Source of the DNA: Kitasatospora sp. NBC_00458 | GTDB lineage: Bacteria > Actinomycetota > Actinomycetes > Streptomycetales > Streptomycetaceae | Length of the DNA stretch: 64,000 nt | Direction: 5' to 3' | NCBI RefSeq assembly: GCF_036013975.1 | Contig: NZ_CP107904.1 | Location: 2,418,001-2,482,000 of the forward strand | Shown: positions 52,142 through 58,925 of the stretch, piece by piece | How positions within the stretch are numbered: the stretch's first letter is position 1 | How the letters are laid out: each line of letters opens with the position of its first letter | Notes under the pieces: generated by a model | Database searches by the model: none | What the model was told of the DNA's origin: nothing | What the model saw: the letters and a program-made list of their open reading frames with translations, nothing else | Made by a program: the position numbers and the translations under genes

Positions 52142-52275
52142 AATCCCTCCGTGCCTCCCGGATCATGGTCACGCTGTCCAGCCGCGTGAGGGCGTCGACC
52201 TGAAGGCGATCGTACTGTCCGGCCCACCCGGCCACGACCTCGGAGTCCCGCTCCAGAAGGCCCCGCCCCAGCGTC
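52122..52275 (-). pseudogene. 3' remnant of an Scr1-type HTH/DUF5753 gene
   Basis: In the frame overlapping the DUF397 start, the last ~50 residues read LGRGLLERDSEVVAGWAGQY, then DRLQVDALTRLDSVTMIREA and RRDYERHSQ. They line up with the C-terminus of the intact paralogue at 23145-24014 (LTSGLYLEKEADIARHEAVF, EKLTAAAMTPEDSVSWMH). Upstream of about 52275 the similarity stops: no DUF5753 core and no HTH are found in the remaining 350 bp, which holds hairpins D and E. The 5' five-sixths of the gene has been lost. Confidence 0.72.
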
Positions 52276-52360
52276 TCGGAAAGCGCCCCCGATGCACCCC
52301 CGTTCGGCAGCCCTCGCCCACTGCCGCACCCGAGCCGCCGCCCGCACCACCTGAACACCC

Positions 52361-52397
52361 GCGCGCAGGAAGTCGACCCATCCGACTTCCTGCGCAG
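52361..52397. repeat. dispersed hairpin element, copy D
   Basis: GCGCAGGAAGTCG (52363-52375), loop ACCCATC, CGACTTCCTGCGC (52383-52395): a perfect 13-bp stem with the same arm sequence as copy C. It lies about 90 bp from the breakpoint of the HTH remnant. Confidence 0.82.
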
Positions 52398-52587
52398 CAC
52401 ACCCCGCAGGCCCTCGGCCTGGAGGCGCCGCGCTACGTGCCCCCGCCCCCGGCACGACCGGGCAGCAGCAGCGCACACCGTGGACAGCAGGCGCCCCACA
52501 CTCCGACCGCCGGCACCCCCGACGGGTAGTGGGCACGGCGGCCGACCACGACGCCTGACCACGCCGGTGCCCGCGCGGCCAGGCCGC

Positions 52588-52622
52588 GCACGGGAAGTCG
52601 GACCCGCCGACTTCCCGTGCGA
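52588..52622. repeat. dispersed hairpin element, copy E (compensatory variant)
   Basis: CGCACGGGAAGTCGG (52588-52602), loop ACCCG, CCGACTTCCCGTGCG (52608-52622): a perfect 15-bp stem. Relative to copies C and D, two positions in the left arm are changed and the mirrored positions in the right arm are changed to match. It lies 12 bp 3' of the GNAT stop codon (minus strand), an ideal terminator position. Confidence 0.85.
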
Positions 52623-52633
52623 GGCCCCGTGGC

Positions 52634-53395
52634 TCAGGAGGAGGCCCACCAGGTCGAGGGGGCCGCGACCGTGTACCCCAGCGACTCGTACAGCGGCCTG
52701 CCCTGCTTCGAGGCGGTGAGGGTGGTCGGGAGGTCGGCCAGGTGGGCGAGGGCGCCGAGCATGACGGCCCGGCCCACGCCGCGCGAGCGGAAGGCCGAGG
52801 AGGCGGCGATCCAGTAGTGGCTGCCGACGCCGTCGGCCACGACGCTCACGCCGGCGCCCGCGGCCACGCCGTCGACCGAGACGACGAACACGTCCACGCC
52901 GGGCTGTTCGATCAGCGTCATCGGGAAGAGCTCGCCGGGGCGGTAGGGCTCGAATCCGTCCAGCTCGAAGCCCTCGATCACGACCCGCTCGGCCGCCCGG
53001 AGATCCTCGGGCCGCCGTACCCGGGTCACGTCCAGTGCCGGGTCGGCGACGGGGCCGGGCAGGCGCAGCATGATCGGCATCTGCCAGGTGCGCAGGCCCA
53101 GGTGGACCAGGTCCGTCGAGCTGAACGGGTCCTCGACGGTCACCGCGCCCGCCGCCCGGCGGGTCAGGTCGCTCAACTCGGCCGCTTCGCCCGGGTCGAG
53201 GTCGGGCTCCTGCACCAGGATCCGCAGGCCCGCGCGCTCGTCGCCGTCGACGGCGACGAATCCGCGGCGCCGGATCACCTCGTGCCCCCGGGATCGGCCG
53301 GTCGCGACCCAGAAGGCGGCGGAGTTGCGGGCCTGGAGCGTCGGCGCCTCGGCGTGGGGGACGGGCCGGGCGGTCCTTGCGTGATCCGTTGTCAT
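52634..53395 (-). CDS. GNAT-family N-acetyltransferase
   Basis: 253 residues. The acetyltransferase domain is in the C-terminal half: SHYWIAASSAFRSRGVGRAV, with R-x-x-G-x-A as SRGVGRA, and QGRPLYESLGYTVAAPSTWW as motif B. The N-terminal half (AAFWVATGRSRGHEVIRRRG, VTRVRRPEDLRAAERVVIEG) looks like a second, degenerate GNAT domain. The start at ATG 53395 (MTTDHARTARP) is preferred to an upstream frame-open Met at 53428. The substrate is unknown. Confidence 0.84.
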   Translation of the reverse strand: MTTDHARTARPVPHAEAPTLQARNSAAFWVATGRSRGHEVIRRRGFVAVDGDERAGLRILVQEPDLDPGEAAELSDLTRRAAGAVTVEDPFSSTDLVHLGLRTWQMPIMLRLPGPVADPALDVTRVRRPEDLRAAERVVIEGFELDGFEPYRPGELFPMTLIEQPGVDVFVVSVDGVAAGAGVSVVADGVGSHYWIAASSAFRSRGVGRAVMLGALAHLADLPTTLTASKQGRPLYESLGYTVAAPSTWWASS

Positions 53396-53502
53396 CGGGC
53401 CCACGGTAGTACGGACTCGCCTCGTCACACGGGTTGATCACCTGCGGGCCGGGTCGGCGGAGCGCGGCGACGCGCGGCGCCGACCCGGCCCTGAGGGGAC
53501 GG

Positions 53503-54669
53503 TCAGAGCTGGCTGACCCAGTACGGCTCGACGGTCATCCAGCCGTTGCCGCGCGCCCCGTTGAGGCGGCCCGAGCTGGTCCGGGCCAGGGTGTACCAGG
53601 ACTCCACGTAGTCCGGGTCGTCGGTCCACCAGGACGCGGGCAGCGCCGCCAGGACGGCGTTGACCAGCGGGATGTAGGCCCCCTGGTCCGCGATGGTGAG
53701 CAGGACGGCGGCCACCGCCTGGGCGAGGGCCAGGTAGTTGGTGTCGCCGTCGTCCTCCATCAGCACGACGTCGGCCAGGTTGTACTTGTAGTTCGACCAG
53801 TTCACCAGGATCTGGTTCGGGTAGTACACCGTGCCGTCGTACTGGAGGTACGGCATGGCGACCGAGTCGACGCGGACCTTGCCGTCCTGGCCGAAGCCGC
53901 TCACCAGGCTGAACATCTCGGCGGCGCCCTTGAACCAGGGCTCCTCGTCGTCGGACACCTCGACGCTGCTGATCTTGGTGCCCCACCAGCCGCCGGCGGC
54001 GGCCTGCGCGGCCTGTCCGGTCGGCGCGGCTGCCGGACCCGCGGCGTCGAGGCCGCGCGCGGCGAACTCCCGCTGCAGGACGGCGATCCCGGCGGCCAGG
54101 GTCTTGGCCGTGTCGATGTCCACCAGGTAGACGGGCCGCCCGGGCACCGTCGCCGCGTCGAGGGCGTGGGCCCGGCCGGCGGTGTCGTAGGCACGGACGG
54201 TGCGGGCGTGGTCGTCGGCGACGGCGGTCGCCACCAGCGGCGCCGCGCCCGCGTCCAGCGCGGCCCGCATCGACGGGTCGGCCAACTGGACGCGCAGCAG
54301 CGGGCCGAGGTCGGCGCCGAGGCCCTTGGCGGCGGCGATCCTGCGGTCCGCCTGCGCGGCGGTGTCGGCGAGCCCGCGGGCGGCGGGACTCTGGGCGGCG
54401 GCGGCCAGCGGACCGAGGTCGGCGGCGCCGCCCGGAGCGGCGGCGGTCGCGGACCGCAGCCGCTCGCGCAGCGCGGGGTCGGCGAGGGAGGCGGCCAGGG
54501 AGCGGGCGACCTCGTCCTCGATGGCGGACACCCGGGCGGTGGACGCCGGGGCGGCGGTGGCGGGAGCGGGAGGCGCGGCGGGGGCGGCCACGGCCTGGCC
54601 CGCGCCGAGCGCGAGCAGGGGCAGGGCCGCGAACGCCACGGTGGCGCGCCGCAGGCGGGACTGGGACAT
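53503..54669 (-). CDS. secreted DUF3103-type protein
   Basis: 388 residues. A Sec signal peptide, SRLRRATVAFAALPLLALGA then GQAVAAPAAP, is followed by an Ala/Pro linker. The middle is Ala-rich helical (AAQADRRIAAAKGLGADLGP). The C-terminal half has KISSVEVSDDEEPWFKGAAE, VDSVAMPYLQYDGTVYYPNQ and VVLMEDDGDTNYLALAQAVA. This is the pattern I recall for DUF3103, a family of unknown function with acidic, possibly calcium-binding, segments. The ATG at 54669 has no ORF conflict. It is probably exported to the cell surface or medium. Confidence 0.75.
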   Translation of the reverse strand: MSQSRLRRATVAFAALPLLALGAGQAVAAPAAPPAPATAAPASTARVSAIEDEVARSLAASLADPALRERLRSATAAAPGGAADLGPLAAAAQSPAARGLADTAAQADRRIAAAKGLGADLGPLLRVQLADPSMRAALDAGAAPLVATAVADDHARTVRAYDTAGRAHALDAATVPGRPVYLVDIDTAKTLAAGIAVLQREFAARGLDAAGPAAAPTGQAAQAAAGGWWGTKISSVEVSDDEEPWFKGAAEMFSLVSGFGQDGKVRVDSVAMPYLQYDGTVYYPNQILVNWSNYKYNLADVVLMEDDGDTNYLALAQAVAAVLLTIADQGAYIPLVNAVLAALPASWWTDDPDYVESWYTLARTSSGRLNGARGNGWMTVEPYWVSQL

Positions 54670-55109
54670 GAGGGGATCTCCAGACTCGTCGGGTGAGGCG
54701 TCGGAGCAGCGGAGCGGTGGAGCGATGGAGCGGTGGAGCAGCGGAACCATGAGGCGGTGGAGCGGCACCGGACCGCGATCAAGCGCGTCGGCGCCATGAC
54801 AAGTGAAGAGGCTCCCTGACCCGGTATCAACCCCCCGGAGCCACAGCGATGGACCGGCGGATCCCGGTGGTTCCCCACAGCCCCTCGGGCGCACGCACGT
54901 CGTCGCGCCGGTCCGCACCCCGCCGTCCGCACCGGGGGTCCACCGCCCCGCCGGCGAGGCCGAGGACGGAGCGGAGCGCGAGGGCGGAGCCCAGCGCGAA
55001 CACGGAACCCGGGCCGAAAGCGGAGCCGAGCGCGAGCGCGGAACCCAGCGCGAGCGTGCTCCCGGGACCGGCCCCGGGAGCGACCGCGCGCCGCGCCCGG
55101 CGCAGCGCC
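54670..55109. repeat. 440-bp gap filled with short imperfect repeats
   Basis: From about 54701 to 54765 the motif GGAGCGGTG and variants (GGAGCAGCG, GGAGCGATG) recur about seven times. From about 54960 to 55060 the motif GCGGAGCCCAGCGCGA and variants (GGAACCCAGCGCGAGCG) recur about five times. In one minus-strand frame the second array would read ALGSALALGSAFGPG-like, but no start, signal or family supports coding. The promoter of the DUF3103 gene should be near 54680-54800. Confidence 0.6.
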
Positions 55110-56120
55110 TCACGGCACCGCCCGAGGTCCACCGGACCCGCCCCGAGCCCGAGCCCGTCCCCGGTGCTGCCCGCCGTCCGCCCGGCCCAGCAGTGCCACG
55201 GCCTCCGCCAGGAGTTCGAACTGCGGCCGCCACGCGGGGTCGACGACGCTGAACACGATCCGGTCCGCTCCGGCGGCCTCGAACTCCGCGATCCGCCCGG
55301 CCACCGCCTCCGGCGTTCCACCGATCGTGACGGCGGCGCCCCGCTCGGCGGTGAGGCCGTAGAGCTCGGTCAGGGCGGCGGTGGAGACCGGACCGGCCGG
55401 GGCCGGCGCACCGGGGCGGGCGAGGGCGACCGGCTGCGCCACCGTGACGCCCGGCATCGCCCGCCCTTCGGCCTCCGCCAGTTCGGCGAGCCGGGCGCGC
55501 CCCTCGGCGAGCCACGCGGGCGAGGCGAGGGCGGGGAACCAGTGGTCGCCGTAGCGGGCGGCGCGCCGCAGGGCGGTCGGGGACTCGCCACCGACCAGCA
55601 GCGGCGGGACGCCCGCCGGGATACCGAGGGTGACCTCGGGCTGGACCGGGTCCAATCGGCCCGGCTCGCCGCGCAGCAGCGCGGGGAAGGCTTCGAGTGC
55701 CGCGTCGAGCCGGGCGTCCGCCTCCTCCCGGGGGATGCCGAGCATCCGCCAGGCCGCGCCGTCACGCAGGCCGCCGCGCCAGCGCGCCCAAGGACTGTCC
55801 CCGGCGTCGACGCCCAGCAGCAGGCGGTCCGCACTCAGGTACTGGAGGGTCGCGAGCTGCTGGGCGAGCAGCGGCAGCGGGTACAGGCCGGGCACCAGGG
55901 CGGCGGTGCCGACCGCGAGTTCGGTGGTGGCGGCCGCGGCGACGGTGAGCAGCTGCAGCGGGTCGGGCATGGCGCAGCGGCCGGTCAGGTGACCGCTCAC
56001 CCAGAGCGACTCGAAACCGAGCTGTTCGGCGAACCGGGCGACCTCGGCGGTCTCCCCGGGCGGGGCCACGGGGTCGAAGGTGAGGGCGGGCGCGAAGACG
56101 CCGATCTTGATCTGAGGCAT
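55110..56120 (-). CDS. LLM-class flavin (F420/FMN)-dependent oxidoreductase
   Basis: 336 residues of the luciferase-like monooxygenase fold: VARFAEQLGFESLWVSGHLT, VAAAATTELAVGTAALVPGL, LATLQYLSADRLLLGVDAGD and VPPLLVGGESPTALRRAARY. The sequence type (QIKIGVFAP start, GTPEAVAGRIAEFEAAGADR) is typical of actinobacterial F420-dependent or FMN-dependent oxidoreductases. The substrate is unknown. It starts at ATG 56120; the Arg/Gly-rich last 25 residues run into the repeat region and may be an extension from stop-codon loss. Confidence 0.88.
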   Translation of the reverse strand: MPQIKIGVFAPALTFDPVAPPGETAEVARFAEQLGFESLWVSGHLTGRCAMPDPLQLLTVAAAATTELAVGTAALVPGLYPLPLLAQQLATLQYLSADRLLLGVDAGDSPWARWRGGLRDGAAWRMLGIPREEADARLDAALEAFPALLRGEPGRLDPVQPEVTLGIPAGVPPLLVGGESPTALRRAARYGDHWFPALASPAWLAEGRARLAELAEAEGRAMPGVTVAQPVALARPGAPAPAGPVSTAALTELYGLTAERGAAVTIGGTPEAVAGRIAEFEAAGADRIVFSVVDPAWRPQFELLAEAVALLGRADGGQHRGRARARGGSGGPRAVP

Positions 56121-56254
56121 GATCAGGACGCTATGCGGGAGCCGGTTTCGGGGGATCCGCCTGCCGGAGCACCCGCACTCGGCCGGTGGGCCGAGGACCG
56201 GAGACCGAGGGCCGGTGGCGGAGGCCGCCGACGCCGGAGGCGGGCGGGTGGGGC

Positions 56255-56306
56255 CGGGCGGTGGAGGCGGGCGGTGGAGGCGGGCGGTGGGGTCGGGCGG
56301 TGGGGT
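56255..56306. repeat. 4 x 13-bp tandem repeat
   Basis: CGGGCGGTGGAGG twice, then CGGGCGGTGGGGT twice (56255-56306), preceded by a related degenerate unit. It lies between the LLM gene start (56120) and the stop of the membrane protein gene (56330), in the 209-bp gap. Confidence 0.9.
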
Positions 56307-56329
56307 CGGGGGCGGAGACCGGTCGGTGC

Positions 56330-57076
56330 TCAGAACCGCTGTTCCGGCGGGGCGTCGGCAGGTCGGGCATCGGCGGGCGCGGCATCGGCGGGCGGGGCCT
56401 CGGAGCGCCGGGTGCCGACGGGCCGGGCGTCGGCGGGCGGGTGGGCCGCTGCCGCGGGGATGTGCCGCGGCGCTCGCCGGACGGTGGTGAACTCCACCGG
56501 AACTCCCGCGGGTTCCAGCACCCGGGCGAGCTCCTCCGCCACGGCCCGGGGGTCGCCGTCGCCGGCGCAGTACGCCGACCCGGGGCCGCACACCCGCACC
56601 GACACCTCCCACCCGTCGCCCTCCGGCACCGGCCGGCCGTCCGCCCGCACGGTGACCAGGTGCAGGATCTGGACGCCTTGGAGGTCCGCCGCCGGTCGCC
56701 ACCGGCCGCCCGGCGCGGCCCCGACGATCCGGAACCGGTCGGGGGCGCCGGGCGGGCCGAACTCCAGCCGGTGGAACCGCCGCAGTGGGTCCCGCATCTC
56801 CCGGATCCCCTGCCGGAGGGAGCACAGGAGGTAGGTGCCGGCGGCGACCGCCAGATTGGTGCGGGGGCTGAGCTCCACCACGTAGCGGAGCACGAGGATC
56901 AGCGGGATGTACGCGGGGAACCAGACGAAGTGCAGGCCGATCCCCAGGGCCGCGCGGGACAGCACGATCCACCCGGCGAGGACCCACCGTCCGCCGCCCG
57001 GGCGGACCGTCAGCACCGTGGAGTGCCCGGTGCTGCGCAGGTTCGGTACCGGCTCCTCCGCCACGCTCACCACCAC
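56330..57076 (-). CDS. membrane protein, paralogue 1 of a tandem family
   Basis: 248 residues. Two hydrophobic segments (WVLAGWIVLSRAALGIGLHF near 31-50 and YIPLILVLRYVVEL) form a short membrane anchor. A conserved cytoplasmic-type domain follows: GGRWRPAADLQGVQILHLVT and GDGDPRAVAEELARVLEPAG. The same blocks recur in the genes at 57260 and 57940, so this is the most diverged member of a three-gene tandem family. The C-terminus is a Pro/Ala/Asp-rich repeat tail. I do not know the family or function. Confidence 0.7.
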   Translation of the reverse strand: MVVSVAEEPVPNLRSTGHSTVLTVRPGGGRWVLAGWIVLSRAALGIGLHFVWFPAYIPLILVLRYVVELSPRTNLAVAAGTYLLCSLRQGIREMRDPLRRFHRLEFGPPGAPDRFRIVGAAPGGRWRPAADLQGVQILHLVTVRADGRPVPEGDGWEVSVRVCGPGSAYCAGDGDPRAVAEELARVLEPAGVPVEFTTVRRAPRHIPAAAAHPPADARPVGTRRSEAPPADAAPADARPADAPPEQRF

Positions 57077-57259
57077 CGCCTAAGCGCCATGACGGCCTAA
57101 GCGTAGGAGCGGGCGGGCCGTCCGGGAAGCCCGCCGGCACGGCCGGAGCGGCCCGGGCCGTGGGCCCGTCACCGAACGCGCGCCGGTCACCCAGGCCCGA
57201 CCGCGTCCTCCGGACCCTCTCCCGGCGCGGGCCCCGGCACCTCGTCGACGGGCGGCGGC

Positions 57260-57804
57260 CCGGTGTCCGGGTGTGCCGGGCGGTTCGGAGGGCGACCGGC
57301 AGACCGGCGGGTGCCGGCAGTTCCCCGAGCTGTTCGACGAGCCGTCGCGGGTCCCCGAGGACGTCGTAGGCCGACAGCGGCGCCCTTCGGCAGTCCGCGG
57401 ACACCGTGAAGGCCTCGGCGGGCGGCCTCGGATCCCCGTCCACGGGCTCGGTGAGGCGGTGGACGACCTGCACCCCGCCGAGCTCCGCCACCGGGCGCCA
57501 CCGCCCCGGCAGTCCCAGCCTCACGGCGAGAACTCCGGGCGACCGGTCCGGGTGAGGGTGCTCCAGCCGGACATGACGCCGCAGGCCAGTACCTCCAGCA
57601 CCGTCGCCGCGCCGACCAGCCCGACCGCCGCCCCGGTGCCGAGCCCGAAGGCGACGTGGGCGAACGTCCCGGCCGGCATGCCCAGCGGCAGCAGGACCAC
57701 CTCCCGGCCCAGGACCCGGCGGCCTCGCACACCCGGTCACGACCGGTGCCGAGGACCAGCACCACCGACTCCGGCCCCACCCGCACGGTCACCCGCTCCG
57801 TCAC
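57260..57804 (-). pseudogene. frameshifted paralogue 2 of the tandem membrane-protein family
   Basis: From a GTG at 57804 the protein starts MTERVTVRVGPESVVLVLGT, nearly identical to paralogue 3. Near 57715 the homology moves to another frame (VLGREVVLLPLGMPAGTFAH ... LTRTGRPEFSP), which hits a stop near 57521. It then moves to the third frame (LGLPGRWRPVAELGGVQVVH, DPRRLVEQLGELPAPAGLPV). Each switch coincides with a gap of about ten residues relative to paralogue 3. Two independent indels have therefore destroyed the gene. Confidence 0.85.
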
Positions 57805-57939
57805 GGCCCCGGCGAGGGCCGCGACGCCGGGCGCAGAAGGCCTCCGGAGCCCCGCAGGTGCGCCTACGGAGCCCGCCCCGGCCGCGTCTCCTTCCTGCCC
57901 GGGCGCGCGCTCCCGGAGCGTCCACCGGCCGGGGGCTGG

Positions 57940-58725
57940 TCACGCCGGCGCGTCGTCCGGCTCCACCCCGGGCGTCCGGTCGGCCGGCCGCTCCGGCCCG
58001 GCGTCGGCCGGTACGGCGTCGGCCACGGGCGGAGCGCCCTCCGGCGGTACGGCCTCCGGCGGTACGGCCTCCGGCGGTACGGCCTCCGGCGGGGCGAGCC
58101 GGTAGGAGGGGATCCTGCCGGGCGCCCACACGAACCGCTCGGTGTCGAGCTCGACCGCCAGCCCGACCGGTCCGAGCAGCGCCCTGAGGTCCTCGACGAG
58201 CTGCCGCGGATCGCCCCGCACCTCTCTCGCCGACAGCGGCACGGCCGAGAAGCCCGGAGCCTCGTTGCGGACGGAGTAGGTTTCGAGCCGGGGCCGCGGG
58301 TCCCCGTCCACGGGCTCGTAGACCCAGTGCGCCACCTTCAGCCCGCGCAGGCCGGTCACCGGGTACCACCGGCTCGGCCTGCCCAGCAGGACCTGGCGCC
58401 AGTGCGTCGGCTCGTGCGGCGGCGAGAACTCCAGGCGGCCCGGTCGGGTGAGGGTCTCCCAGTCGTAGTGGAGGGTTCCGACCACGATCTCCACGGCGGA
58501 GACCGCCGCCACCGCCCAGATCACCGCGGCGCCGTCGAGGTGCAGCATGAGGTGGGCGAAGACGCCGACCGCCGAGCCCAGTTGGAGCAGCAGCACCTGC
58601 CAGCCCAGCGCCGACAGCAGTCCTTCCCCGAGGATCCCGGCCGTCTCGCGCAGCCGGTCGCGGCCGGTGCCGAGCACCAGCACCGCCGACTCCGGCCCCA
58701 CCCGCACGGTCACCCGCTCCGTCAC
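57940..58725 (-). CDS. membrane protein, paralogue 3 of the tandem family
   Basis: 261 residues. It opens MTERVTVRVGPESAVLVLGT, with hydrophobic segments near 36-57 and 62-84, then EFSPPHEPTHWRQVLLGRPS, GLRGLKVAHWVYEPVDGDPR and VRGDPRQLVEDLRALLGPVG, all shared with its neighbours. The GTG at 58725 is fixed by comparison with paralogue 2 and by TACGCT (-10) 6 nt upstream, implying a leaderless mRNA. The C-terminus has PPEAV repeated four times from a 15-bp tandem repeat (58024-58085). The function is unknown. Confidence 0.78.
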   Translation of the reverse strand: MTERVTVRVGPESAVLVLGTGRDRLRETAGILGEGLLSALGWQVLLLQLGSAVGVFAHLMLHLDGAAVIWAVAAVSAVEIVVGTLHYDWETLTRPGRLEFSPPHEPTHWRQVLLGRPSRWYPVTGLRGLKVAHWVYEPVDGDPRPRLETYSVRNEAPGFSAVPLSAREVRGDPRQLVEDLRALLGPVGLAVELDTERFVWAPGRIPSYRLAPPEAVPPEAVPPEAVPPEGAPPVADAVPADAGPERPADRTPGVEPDDAPA

Positions 58726-58758
58726 GGCCCCAGCGTAGGGCCCCGGCGCCGGACGCAT

Positions 58759-58801
58759 AAGCCCTCCGGGCGGCGGCGGTGTGCCGTCGCCCGGAGGGCT
58801 T
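58759..58801 (-). terminator. 14-bp perfect hairpin, polA terminator
   Basis: AAGCCCTCCGGGCG (58759-58772) pairs with CGCCCGGAGGGCTT (58788-58801) around a 15-nt loop. It lies beyond the polA stop (58914, minus strand) and the 13-bp array, and just upstream of the next minus-strand gene's promoter. Confidence 0.8.
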
Positions 58802-58821
58802 CCGGGTGCGCGGTGCGCGGC

Positions 58822-58925
58822 GTCACTGCACGCCGTCAGTGCACGCCGTCAGTGCGCGGCGCCAGTTCACGCCATCACTGCGCGCCGTCAGTGCACGCCG
58901 TCGGTGCACGCCGTCAGTGCGCGGC
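58822..58925. repeat. 8 x 13-bp tandem repeat overlapping the polA stop codon
   Basis: Eight uninterrupted 13-bp units, variants of GTCAGTGCACGCC, fill 58822-58925. The last unit includes the polA TGA stop (58914-58916) and its final codons. Because each unit contains TGAC on the minus strand, every unit carries the sequence of the polA stop. The array separates the stop from the terminator hairpin. Confidence 0.92.

Larger units (their letters stand above)
52276..52633. other. 358-bp junction region holding hairpins D and E
   Basis: This lies between the HTH remnant and the stop of the GNAT gene at 52634. No gene is seen. Hairpins D (52361-52397) and E (52588-52622) bracket a ~190-bp stretch of low-complexity DNA. 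The layout could reflect deletion between, or insertion of, the repeated elements. Confidence 0.55.

Noticed and set aside
54827..55321. Minus-strand frame with ALGSALALGSA-like repeats considered as a structural or antifreeze-like protein
   Set aside because: The pattern follows simply from an imperfect DNA repeat. There is no start site or signal peptide, and it overlaps the 3' part of the LLM oxidoreductase gene.
58822..58925. 13-bp direct repeats considered as a CRISPR-like array
   Set aside because: The units are contiguous, too short and without spacers, and no cas gene is present.
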